Source: Liriodendron chinense
Lineage: Eukaryota; Streptophyta; Magnoliopsida; Magnoliales; Magnoliaceae
NCBI GenBank assembly: GCA_003013855.2
Contig: ML058384.1
Coordinates: 16,130,176 to 16,194,175 of the forward strand
Direction: 5' to 3'
DNA length: 64,000 bases
The notes under the pieces were generated by a model, which was given only the letters and a program-made list of their open reading frames with translations, had not been told where the DNA came from and made no database searches. This document shows, piece after piece, positions 54,724 through 64,000 of the stretch. Position 1 is the stretch's first letter, and each line of letters starts with the position of its first letter. The translations under genes were made by a program, and so were the position numbers.

Positions 54724-55500
54724 CTAAGCGAACACATCTTGATATTCGGTGAGGAAGCAGATCAGATTTTCTCGAAAAATACCGCTTAAAGAGGATCCAA
54801 CAAAGACAATTTTAGATGAATCATCTTCAGTTAAGTGGATTGCAACTATCTCTTCCCCTGGAGTTCCTGAGTGGAGAGCACTCTCCCTTGGGTCCAACGA
54901 GGTAACCATCGGAGGGATTGATGAATTTTTTGTCACCATCATAACTGGTGCTGTCTGGGCCTTCTTTCAGTCTCGTACGGCGATCTCGTAACACGCTCGC
55001 GCTTCCTTTTGATTTCCTCGTACAACCCCGACTCCATTTGGGGTAGGGAATTTGATGCATAAGTACAAAAGGATGTAAAGCTGCCCCTACCTTATTGAGC
55101 GAAGGTAGGCCCAAATGGCATTGTACGCTGATCTCCGATCGACCACGAGGAAATTAACGAAGATAGTCGTTTTTGCTGGACTTTCTCTGAAGGTGACTGG
55201 AAGGTCAATGCTTCTTTCTGGCGTTACCACCTCACCCCCGAAACCGACGAGAGGAGTTGAGACTGGTTTAAGCAAGCCCCTAGCGAGTGCCATTTTGTTA
55301 AAAGCTTCCAAGTAAAGAATATCAGCGGAGCTGCTTGTATCCACCATAATACGATGAGTCAAATAGTTTGATACCTTTAATGCAACCACAATGGAGTCTT
55401 CGTGAGGGAAGTGAATCCCCTCTGCATCCTCGAGGGAGAAGGAGATCAGAGGACGGCCGGGTTCTGACGTGACGGGCGTCTTTTCCAACCAGTAGATATG
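54724..55500 (-). pseudogene. Ty3/gypsy protease and linker to reverse transcriptase
   Basis: In one frame from 55488 the protease core reads 'HRIMVDTSSSADILYLEAFN' (usually DTGSSA; here Gly is replaced by Ser), then 'LVGFGGEVVTPERSIDLPVT' and 'TTIFVNFLVVDRRSAYNAI'. After stops, 'LTEYQDVFA' ends at a TAG (54724) in place of Trp. The active-site change and the stops make it inactive. Confidence 0.85.
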
Positions 55501-56091
55501 CTAGGGCTTCTGAGACGCCTTGCGAGTGTACGCTTTTCTTAAGGCTTGAGAATCTCCCCCGCAAGCCGGTCCTCCGGCGATGGTCCGGATTTCACCGATG
55601 GGTTCAACATCTTCTTGCGATGCATGGCGTTGAGGCGATTTCCTCTGGTGTGGAGGGGCTTCCGCCCTTTTAGGTGACCGACCTCGTCGGGCTACATAAT
55701 CTCGGAGATGACCTTTCCGGATAAGAGCCTCGATATGATCCCTTAGTGATATACATTCTTGGGTGTTGTGCCCATGATCTTTATGGAAGTAGCAAAACTT
55801 ACCCTTATCTCTTTTTTCGGGATCGGACTTGATCTTTGAAGGCCACTTCACATAAGGCTTGTGCTTGATCTCCATTAATACTTTCTCAGGAGATTGGATA
55901 AGAGGGGTATAATTTCGATATTTACCAGAGTAAGGCCTCTTAGGGGAGCGATCCCGTCGATCGCGCCTATACTTCTTATCCGGGGGAGAAATCTCCTCCA
56001 GCTTGCGCTTCTTGCCTTGTATACAATGACGTGCCAAAGCCACATCTTCTACATTGATGTATTTCTGGGCTTTTGCTTGGAATTTCGTCAT
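55501..56091 (-). pseudogene. Ty3/gypsy gag C-terminal half with CCHC-like finger
   Basis: 196 codons open to a TAG at 55501. Basic Arg/Lys/Ser text surrounds 'KFCYFHKDHGHNTQECISLR', the variant zinc finger (CxFHxDxGHxTxEC) of Tat-type gag. It is one base out of frame with the upstream gag at 56088, owing to a G-run near 56100. Confidence 0.85.
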
Positions 56092-57158
56092 AGTTTTAGG
56101 GGGGTTTTATCTAAGGCGAATCTGAACCTCTCGCTAGTAACTCCGGCTATGAGGGCGGTAAGGCCTTTATCTTCGGTATAACCTTCAGTCTGTACGGCTT
56201 CCATAGTGAACCGAACAGTAAACTCCTCTATCGTCTCCCCGTGCTGCTGTTTCAAGTCCATTAAATGAGACGTCGGCTTTTTGGTGCGGATGCTTCCCAT
56301 GAATTGAGAAAGGAAGAGCTCTGATAGCTGAGAGAAGGATCCGATGGATTGGGGTTTGAGCCCCTGGAACCATGTACGCGCTGCATCCTTTAGGGTTAGG
56401 GAAAAAGCCCTACACATGATTTCTGAACCATGTCCCTCCAGTTCCATAAGAGATTTGTACGTTTCCAGATGTTCGAGAGGATCGCCAATACCTGTATACG
56501 AAGTGATGACAGGCGTGTGATACTTCCTAGGTAAAGGTGCTTCCATGACCTCGCAGGTGAAAGGAGATTCAGATCGATATTGAATTGACGCCACAGCAAC
56601 AGATGGTCGATTCGCCTGATATCGTTGTTTCATATCGTCAAAACGATCGTGGATTCTCTTGAAGTCTCCTTCCCATGGTAAGGTGTAGCCTGAAGCTTCG
56701 ACAGTAGACCCCTGAGATTGCTGTTACAGTGAAGTATTGGAGTGTATAGAATGTGGAGGAAGTACAGGGGCTTGGTTGCTGTGTGGCATTCGATTTGATG
56801 GAGGAGGATTTTGTTGGGTCCATGGCTCGCCCGTAGAATGTCTGGAAGCCACTGGTATAGGTTGCCCCGACGGCCCTTCTGGAGGTTGTCGCTGAGGCTT
56901 CGGGAAATGCTGATCAAGCCGATTAGATAAGGCTTGAAATCCGGCTTTGAGAGTTAGAAGCGTGTTTCTGAGGAAACGCATAACATCTTCTTGATTGCCG
57001 GGCGTATCAAACAATGGATTTTGTGATAGCACATTAGGGTCTCCCTGAGGAATGCCCGTCAAAGCAGTTTGAGGGAGGTTAGACCCTAGTTCGGTAATGT
57101 CAGGCGGGGGTAGCGTCTACCATGAAGTGGAAGGGTGAACCGTCTTCTTGGGAGGCAT
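56088..57158 (-). pseudogene. Ty3/gypsy gag N-terminal half
   Basis: ATG at 57158 starts MPPKKTVHPSTSW, followed by TAG; the frame continues through a Gln/Pro-rich region, a TAA at 56724, and the retrotransposon gag core 'YHTPVITSYTGIGDPLEHLE', 'GSEIMCRAFSLTLKDAARTW' and 'LFLSQFMGSIRTKKPTSHLM'. The first ORF is preceded by a 52-base leader after the primer-binding site. Confidence 0.88.
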
Positions 57159-57209
57159 GGTGGGAGAACTTCGATCAGTGATTAGAATGGCTAATCCTGA
57201 CGATCAGTT

Positions 57210-57225
57210 CCCATAGACGGCGCCA
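57210..57225 (-). other. Primer-binding site of Tat element 2
   Basis: The sense TGGCGCCGTCTATGGG is the tRNA-complement site common in plant gypsy elements of the Tat/Athila group, three bases inside the LTR. Confidence 0.88.
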
Positions 57226-57228
57226 ATC

Positions 57229-57948
57229 TGTTTACGTCGGATTTGGTAACAGAATCCTCCAGACGCTCACTCTCCTTCAAGCCAGCTCCCTTTTGAACCT
57301 AAAAGAACACAAGAAAAAACTAAGGGTAGCCGGCGTCCAGCCGTTAGCCCTCCAAAGCTTAAGTTAGACGGGACATGGTTGTAAGAGGAAAGGATGGGAT
57401 TTGGGACTAAGCAATTGTGTACCTTTCTCACTGATGAAGCCGCCCATTTATACAGATTCAAGTGATCCAATCTGTTACGTAAGGCGTTAAGATTACTACC
57501 GATTTCCGGAGATAAGGTTCTTATCCAGTTGGTCCTTTAGATAAGAAGATGGCCTAGTTCACTCAGACATCTAATCGATTACGTTCCCTAATGGTGATCC
57601 TCCGAGATTCGGAACCACGAACAAAGATAAGCCCAATCTCGGCCTATACGAGCTGTTGGTACTAAAAAGGCAGAGGACGTCCGGGCTCAAGAATAACTTC
57701 TCGCATATTAGAGATACGAAACCTTTCGACGACCTGTATAGAGAAGCTCTTATTTTCAGGAGGGTATTCCGTACTTCCCTGATATTCGAGCCTCGACCAG
57801 GAGGGCTCGGTGGTTCGGGAGTTGTACATCATATTTGTCCAATATGCGAACCTCGACCATGCGAGCTCACAAGTCGAATATCGTCACAAAAGTGCTCGCA
57901 GGTCTCGAGTCTTCACAATCTTCAACCACCACAATTTGGCTATAACAT
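57229..57948 (-). repeat. 5' LTR of Tat element 2 (about 720 bp)
   Basis: The plus strand starts TGTTTACGTCGG and probably ends GGCTATAACA, where foldback-MITE sequence resumes. A sense TATA box TATAAATGGG lies at 57443-57452. No second LTR is present in the window, so the right boundary is inferred from the MITE junction. Confidence 0.7.
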
Positions 57949-58358
57949 ATGTGACTACATACACGTCCATCGGTATTGAACTTTCATTGTAGGGCATGAT
58001 CCAAAAAATGAAGCAGTTCCAAATCCCAGATGGGCCATAGTATAGGAAACAGTAGCGATTGACCATTAAAAACTTCATGTGGGACACAAAAGTTTTGGAT
58101 CAAGATGATATTTATGTGGTATCTTCATCTAGGTGTTTGTGACCTTATCAACAGGTTGGATGGCAAATAAACATTCTGGTGGAATCCATGAAGTTTTCAA
58201 TGGTAGAGATTCAATCACCACTGTTTCTGTGGCGTGTTCCACCTAAGATTTGACTCAACTTCATTTTTTGGATCATGTCCTAAAATCAGCTTTCAAAATT
58301 GTTGGACGGTATGGATTTAAGACACATACATCAGTGTGAGCCCCACAGTCAGGGGTCT
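57949..58358. mobile_element. Foldback MITE, left arm cut by the gypsy LTR
   Basis: It starts mid-arm at 'tatgtgactacatacacgtc' and continues to the right-arm end GCCCCACAGTCAGGGG, then 'cacctaatccg'. The missing left tip suggests the gypsy element inserted into this MITE. Confidence 0.65.
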
Positions 58359-58404
58359 CACCCACCTCGGTGGATTCGGGGTCTCACCTAATCCGTTCGC
58401 AGAT

Positions 58405-59550
58405 AAGGGAGCCATAAATTCTATTGCAGTATTAGGACATTATTCATAATGCTAGTATATATGGCCCTGTTTGATGTACTACATTTGTTTATTTACAAGT
58501 ACCAATTGGATGGTTGGGAACATCCATATTGCAAATGTTGGTCATATTGATCAATCAAATGATCAACTTAGCTTAGCAAAATTTGGGTCTCACCAGTAAT
58601 ATTGTGGGGTCGAGCAACGCATGTTTATTACACAAAATGCATATGCATCTGATTATTAAATCCAGCGCTGTTATACAATGCTTCTCTTCGTGACTTGCAG
58701 ATGAGTTGTATTAGGCCATTGACTTGTAATTTTTCATTTTGGTGCATCTTAGCATTACCAAGATTTATATATTGTAGGTATTTTGAATTTGTAATCTCAT
58801 TTTTATGATCCACTTGATGATTGATGTAGCCTAAGAAGTGGCTTAAATATTCATGTAAATGAGCTTAACAAAATGGTATATTTTGTGCGGAACATTTCTT
58901 GTATAATTGTAACATTTTAGCGCAATTTTCTACTCTAAATTTTATTTGGTGTGAATATATAACTTTTTTATATATAACTCATGGGTTACCCAATCACAAA
59001 CACCAACTTACTTATAAGTGACTTACCGCTTACATCAAACAGAATAACCTGTAAATGACTTACCTATAAGTCACCTACAACTTGAAGAATTATAGGCATC
59101 CAAATAGGCCTTTATTAAAAACAACAAATTTAAAAGTTAATAAAAATAGTAAATCTTGACTTCACAACCTAAAACTTAACTCTTAAAGTAACCTTTTATT
59201 TTTGCAAACTTATCTTGTCATAAAGGATTCACCAGCGGCCATTTCTTTCCCAAGATTAGGCTTGATCAATCCTTTGACCTGACTTTCTGATCATTGCACA
59301 CCATAAAGGCATCCATGACCTGTTCTGCATCCTTATAAATCAAAAGGTTGGTGTTTTCTCATGGCCATCCATTTTCCAAGTCTTTAATCAGGTGGTTATT
59401 ACCATCTAATAAAGTAATTTTTTGGTAATCTATTTAAGGTAAATCCTACTGGTTAAATGGTTCAAATTTTTAACCAAGGACATTATGCATAAAAAAATCC
59501 TAATCACTGTAAGTCTATGAAAGTTCCGAAGGAATTAGGTCAACATTATG
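58405..59550. other. Gene-free region
   Basis: AT-rich sequence without recognised repeats or convincing exons. On the minus strand near 59225-59440 short protein-like words occur ('KDAEQVMDAFMVCNDQKV') between stops; too weak to call. Confidence 0.35.
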
Positions 59551-60041
59551 GGAACTTCCCATGAGCTTGAGCTTTATGGGCCCTGCTGTGATGTGTGTCA
59601 AGCATCCACACCATCAATTAGATGCACCTTTCCATGGTGAGACATGGGTCTAAATATTAGGCCAATCCATGACTTATATGGGCTACATCATAGATAATAG
59701 TTGGTAATGGATGTCCACCCATTGAAACATTTCTAATTATTTATAAAACTCACTAAGATGTGGTTTAGATATCTAACCCATGCATTGTGTGTGTCTCACT
59801 TTGATGAGAGGTCCTACCAAATTTTAGGTCATTCCAAAACTTAGGTGGGCCACACCAAGTGCTTTTAGATATTTTAGGAATGATTTTATAAGGTTTCTTA
59901 TTGTGTGGCCCACCTAAGTTTTAGACACGGCTGATTTTGGGGACATCCCATAACCTAGAGGAGACTTACCAAATGCACCATGTGAATGTCCAACATACAT
60001 TACAGTAGAGCCCACAAAGCCGGACCTCATGGGAAGTTCCC
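59551..60041. mobile_element. 491-bp MITE with perfect 16-bp terminal inverted repeats
   Basis: GGGAACTTCCCATGAG (59551-59566) and CTCATGGGAAGTTCCC (60026-60041) are exact reverse complements. Inner words 'tgtgtggcccacctaagtttt' (59913) and 'aaaacttaggtgggccacac' (59837) are also mirrored around 59870. No target duplication is clear. It has no ORF. Confidence 0.75.
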
Positions 60042-60188
60042 GTAAAGTGGACCTCATAGACCCTTATGTATTCTTAAAAGTAGTTTTCAAGGGAAGCAGT
60101 TATACTCGGATGAAAAAGCTGTCTCTACTTAAATCTATATTATAGGGGCATTTAAAAAGTTTTTAAGTTAGTACAAAGCATCAAAAGT

Positions 60189-60211
60189 TTTTTTTTTTTT
60201 TTTTTTTTTTT
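60189..60211. repeat. Poly-T tract
   Basis: A run of 23 T followed by ACCACACTCACACCACACT. The rest of 60045-60555 holds no recognised gene or element. Confidence 0.8.
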
Positions 60212-60738
60212 TTACCACACTCACACCACACTGGATGCTCGAACCCACGACCTTACATTGAGACTCTTATGCGAAGAAACACACCTATTGATGATAACTC
60301 TTTCTCGGCATCCTCTTTGGTAATCCCAGCAGGGAGACATGAAACCCATGACCAATGTTGTCAGAAAAATTCATAATGTAATCTGCGGGCAATCACCAAT
60401 TTCACTATCTTCGTGGATAAAGATATGAAATTACCTAGTAGAAAGCAAGAAAAATCTTTGAACTAATTCAAAGGAAACTACAAATCACCTTAAGGACGCC
60501 TTTGACATCAAGGGCCGCAAGCCGTCCATAGACCAGCTCATTAAGCGGAATGCATTAGGCGTGTGTTTGGATGCTACCCATTTTTTGCTTTTCATTTTGC
60601 AGGCATCCAAAACGCTACTCCCTTCCTTTTTAACCCCAAAGAACGGGTCAGTGAGGAATTGCTTAACTGCGCCTTTCACTCAGTCCTGCTCACGGCTTAG
60701 TGGTATACTCAAGTGGGTTTCAATACTGATGTCATGGG

Positions 60739-61403
60739 TGTTGGGAGGAATCCCACAAAAGCGAAGAATCAAACGAGGGCAATCACAATGGCAAGCAAGG
60801 CAAATCAACACATAAGAGACAATTCAAATTTTATGTGGAAAAACCCTCACAAGAAAAATCCACGGCACAAAGCAAATCTACTATGAAAACCAAAAGTTAC
60901 AAAAGATGAAGAACAACCAAACCTCTAATAGGGTGGGTGCGTAGTATGACTAACTAAAGAAAAATAAAAAGAAATAATAAAAAAACACGGATCACAACCC
61001 CACAAGAGAAACCCAAGCTAACCATAGCTTTTTCTCTCACCCTAAAACTCTCTCAATCCTCCCACGCTCTAGGATACTCGGCCCCTTTGGCAAATAACCA
61101 TAATCCTGCATTACACTTGCTTAAATAGCCTTAATTCAGAATTAGAAATAATTTATGCAAAACTGACTTAACAAAGCCCGTGGCTGTCGGTCGACCGACA
61201 CGAGCCTTCGGGCAACTGAACTTGGCCAAAACTATCAACAGACCAATCCGAGGGAATTTCGGGCGCCCGATCAGCCCCCGTCAAGCATCTGAAATTTTTT
61301 TGTTGTGTCCAGAGACCGTCTCACCCGGGGTAGTTTCGGATGCCCAAACCAACCTCGTTAGGCGACCGAAATTCCCCAAGCTAGATTAAAGAAACCTTTA
61401 ACA
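60739..61403 (-). repeat. 3' LTR of the deleted copia element
   Basis: The plus strand starts TGTTGGGAGGAATCCC and ends CCTTTAACA. It contains the perfect palindrome GTCGGTCGACCGAC (61186-61199), with other CCGA words around it. Confidence 0.88.
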
Positions 61404-61633
61404 ATCTCAACTGTGGCTTCAACCTTCAAGCTCCATTGCTCCAAAGTTTCATCCTACATCTCTACTTCGTCTTTATCATAGCTCCACCGCTTCTTGTGTC
61501 CCCACCATTATCATTCAAACACCTTCTGTCCCTGCAAACTCATGTGACCTAGGTGTGTGCGCAACACATATACAAAAGTGGAATCCTCTACAAATTTCAC
61601 AACTCCACTGTGGGAAGTGCTCCCGATCAACTT

Positions 61634-62001
61634 CTAAAGATAGCCACACCTCTGTACTTTCATCGCCATGAGTGCTCCCTTTATCACTTTACATGACCAA
61701 TCGAAGCCGATGAACATGCACCTCATTGCCCTGAGTGCAACAAGAGAGATCAAATTCATTTTCAACTTGGGGGCATGCCTTACATCTGTCAGGATGTGCT
61801 CAATCCCATCGAACATCCTAATGCATACCAAACTAATATCGACAACCTTACAAGCGTAGTCATCGCCCAAGAACATTGATCCACCATCATACTCACTGTA
61901 TGACATGAATGAACTTCAGTCAGGACACATCTGATACGATGCACCGATCTGGATACAGTCAATACATCGCAATCATTACTCATGTCCTCTGTTGATTCCA
62001 C
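61634..62001 (-). pseudogene. Copia protease/GAG-pre-integrase relic
   Basis: The minus frame 61906-61634 reads 'YSEYDGGSMFLGDDYACKVV', 'IRMFDGIEHILTDVRHAPKL' and 'KMNLISLVALRAM', the protease-to-GAG-pre-integrase text of Tork/Retrofit copia elements. Upstream, to 62001, it is shifted and stopped. From 62040 to 62720 only decayed gag words are seen. Confidence 0.75.
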
Positions 62002-62742
62002 GGTATTAGATTCCCTAGAAGAATCTCCAACTTCTTTTGATTCAACTTGGGATTTGGATAATCATTCTTCATGTGCCTTTCTTGTTCATAATTTCAGCAC
62101 TTCACCTAATTCATTCCCCTCATAACCAGTGCTTCCATAGAAAAACCCATGTCACCGCTTTTCTTTTCTATCGCCTTCAACTGGAGGGCTGAAATAACGG
62201 TCTCAACACTATAATGGTCTCCCTACCTGCACACAAAGAGTCATTGAACGACTCATATAATTCCAAAAGAGAATTCAACAAAATGCATGCTTGATATTCA
62301 TCCTTCATTGGTTCATCTACATCTAACCATTTGCAAACGAGCTTGTTGAAATTACTGATGTGGCTTTCAACATCAGTCTCTCTGTCATCTTCAAGTTAAA
62401 CAACTAAAGCATCAGATATAGGCAATTTTTCAGAAATTTCTTCACGTAAATATTCTCCAACTTCACCCACGTATCAACCGCAGTCTTCTCTCTCATAACG
62501 TTATACAGGGCCTCATCCGTTAGGCCCAACTGGATTGAGATATTTGTTTTCTATTAATTCATCTTCTTCCACTCTTCTTCTGTCATAGACTTTGGTTGCT
62601 TTCCAATGAGTGTGTCCTCCAATCCTTGCAGAAGTAGGAGGCTTTTTTTCAGAATACTTCTCTATATCAAATCTCATGTCGAATGTTATTAATACCTCAT
62701 CTCAGATTCTATCTGTCTCCCAATGTATGCTCTGATACCACT

Positions 62743-63360
62743 TATTGGGAGAAATCCCACGGAAGCGAAGAATTAAATAAGGGCAATCACAATGGAGAGC
62801 AAGGCAAATCGACATACAAGAGACAATCATAATTTTATGTGAAAAAAACCTCATGGGAAAAAACCACGACACAAAGCAAATCCACTATGAAAACCAAAAG
62901 TTGCAAGAGATGAAGAACAACCAAACTCGAATTACAACTCCACAAGACAAACCCAAGCTAATCCTAGCTTTTTCTCTCACCCTAGAACTCTCTCAATCCT
63001 CCCATGCTTTAGGATACTTGGCTTCTTTAGCAATTAACCCTAATCACGTATTACATCCACTTAAATAGCCTTAATTCGAAATTAGAAATAATTTATGCAA
63101 AATTGACTTAACAGAGTGCGCGGTCGTCGGTCGACCGACCCGAGCCTTCAGGCAACCAAACTTGGCCAAAATTGTCTAGAGAGTTCACGGACCCATCCGA
63201 GGGAGTTTCGGGCTCCCAATCAAGCTCCATCGAGTGTCTGAAATCCTCCAGCAGTGTCTAGAGACTTAACTGTCTCACCCGACGAGGCAGTTTTGAGCAC
63301 CGGAGCCAACTCCATCAGGCGATCAAAATTCCCCCAATTAGATTGAAGACACATCCAACA
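62743..63360 (-). repeat. 5' LTR of the deleted copia element
   Basis: The plus strand starts TATTGGGAGAAATCCC (TG changed to TA) and ends CATCCAACA. It repeats the palindrome GTCGGTCGACCGAC at 63126-63139. Confidence 0.88.
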
Positions 63361-63538
63361 ATGGGTTGGAGTGCCCATGTGGTGTGTGGGTGTGAGTATG
63401 AGTGTGAGTGTGTAAAGAAATTATAAAAAATTAAAAAATAAAAAAAAAAAAAGCCTTTTACACATATTAAAAAATGAGACGTTTTGTGCTCCTTGTCATG
63501 CTCTCCTCAGAGCCACTACAAAAAATAAATAATAAGAA

Positions 63539-63562
63539 AAAGAAGAAGAAGAAGAAGAAAAA
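63539..63562. repeat. AAG microsatellite
   Basis: About seven AAG units with A-rich flanks, inside the right part of the Tourist-like element. Confidence 0.8.
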
Positions 63563-63800
63563 AAGATAGTGGCATCCAAACAAAGAAAAATGAGTTTAAG
63601 ACGGAGAAAAAAAAAATTAGTGGCATACAAACAAGCCCTTAGATGTCTTCTCTCTTTTCGGACAGTAGATGCCGGACAAGTCAATCACTCTTAACCACTC
63701 AGTGTGATTTTTGTATGGTGGTCCATGAAGTGTGGACTGGAGCAAATGGATGGTCCATAATTGAATATTAGTTGCTAACTTTGTTTTATTTGTTACACAG

Positions 63801-63934
63801 AAGGATCGGTCAGAGTACACCTATGCATTCCAAATATGGTATGGATCAGGGCCAGATAAGCCTCCTACAAGTGTATTGATGCTCAAGGCATTCCACCGCA
63901 AACTCATGTATAATATGAGCCCAGAAGAGGCACG
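63801..63934 (+). CDS. Single internal exon of an unidentified host gene
   Basis: A T-rich tract and TGTTACACAG acceptor precede an open 134-base exon reading 'KDRSEYTYAFQIWYGSGPDK' then 'PPTSVLMLKAFHRKLMYNMS' and 'PEEAR', followed by a CACG|GTAATA donor. The codon use and residue pattern look like a conserved protein, but I cannot name the family. It is the only undamaged host-type coding piece in the window; neighbouring exons would lie to the right of 64000 or within the repeat-filled left flank. Confidence 0.6.
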
Positions 63935-64000
63935 GTAATATAGAAAGAGGAATGACTCGAACGAGTCGACTCAGATTTAGTCATAATTATTCTAGTTTAA

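Larger units (their letters stand above)
48890..57948 (-). mobile_element. Tat-lineage Ty3/gypsy element 2 with spliced antisense gene
   Basis: On the minus strand: 5' LTR (57229-57948), primer-binding site, gag, protease, reverse transcriptase, RNase H, a second RNase H and integrase (end 51622). An antisense gene (49053-51217) follows. The dual RNase H and the antisense ORF identify the Tat lineage. No 3' LTR was found left of 48890, so that end is truncated. Pol has many stops, often Trp to stop. Confidence 0.85.
60734..63365 (-). mobile_element. Deleted copia element with two LTRs and ATGGG duplication
   Basis: The LTRs 60739-61403 and 62743-63360 are colinear, with exact ATGGG duplications at 60734-60738 and 63361-63365. 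The internal 1.34 kb has a TGGTATCAGAGC primer site (62729-62740, minus sense) and only gag/protease relics. Integrase, reverse transcriptase and RNase H are missing, so it must have moved in trans or lost them by deletion. Confidence 0.9.
60558..63638. mobile_element. Tourist-like MITE split by a copia insertion
   Basis: The ends GGCGTGTGTTTGGATGC (60558) and GCATACAAACAAGCCC (ending 63638) form an imperfect inverted repeat flanked by TTA on both sides (60555-60557 and 63639-63641), as in PIF/Harbinger elements. The copia at 60739-63360 accounts for most of the length; the MITE itself is about 450 bp. Right-side text (63361-63480) resembles 25975-26060. Confidence 0.65.

Noticed and set aside
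1..64000. tRNA, rRNA, plastid or mitochondrial inserts
   Set aside because: I looked for typical tRNA box sequences and organelle gene words and saw none beyond the retroelement primer-binding sites; small insertions could be missed by eye.

Overview
This is a nuclear segment from a flowering plant. Nearly everything in it is transposable-element DNA: LTR retrotransposons of the Ty1/copia Sirevirus type, Ty3/gypsy Tat-like elements, Tork-like copia LTRs, hAT and Tourist-like DNA elements, and a foldback MITE family rich in GGGCCCAC ends that recurs from one end to the other. The species cannot be fixed from sequence alone; a woody angiosperm, possibly a magnoliid, is a guess from the repeat style. 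Host genes are reduced to two degraded exons of a choline-phosphate cytidylyltransferase gene (47317-47793, minus), one clean but unidentified exon at the right edge (63801-63934, plus), and a few weaker exon-like stretches. Layout: 1-2640 holds foldback repeats, including a head-to-tail array of one arm. 3610-24720 is a decayed Tat-like gypsy element: a plus-strand integrase, then several antisense (minus) ORFs including a plant mobile domain (PMD) gene, then a 3' LTR. The PMD gene starts at 23580, has its coiled-coil C-terminus near 6979, and has been split by a Sirevirus (8574-18588), a 2-kb LTR-like insert (about 18776-20755) and a 798-bp hAT element (21039-21836). 24720-30850 is MITE-rich, with an inverted second copy of the Tat-like LTR. 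30851-42010 is a second, well-preserved Sirevirus with 1.8-kb LTRs and TGCTT target-site duplications, sitting in a BED-finger hAT transposase relic. 42011-48460 is MITE-rich, with the cytidylyltransferase exons and a solo LTR. 48890-57948 is a second Tat element on the minus strand, with a spliced antisense gene downstream of pol. 60558-63638 is a Tourist-like element split by a small deleted copia element. The most interesting pattern concerns the two Sireviruses. Both carry, between pol and the 3' LTR, an auxiliary ORF that resembles the 'putative plant transposon protein' domain; the second copy ends in a leucine-rich heptad region. Each LTR has a cluster of a family-specific 14-bp palindrome-like motif just upstream of the TATA box (TTCGGCTGACCGAA-like in one, TCCGATTGATCGGA in the other; the two differ only by transitions). 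The same motif recurs inside each element just upstream of the auxiliary ORF, next to a TATA-like sequence. That suggests a second promoter that shares LTR control elements and may be bound by the auxiliary protein. All positions and translations were read by eye; no alignments or database searches were run.
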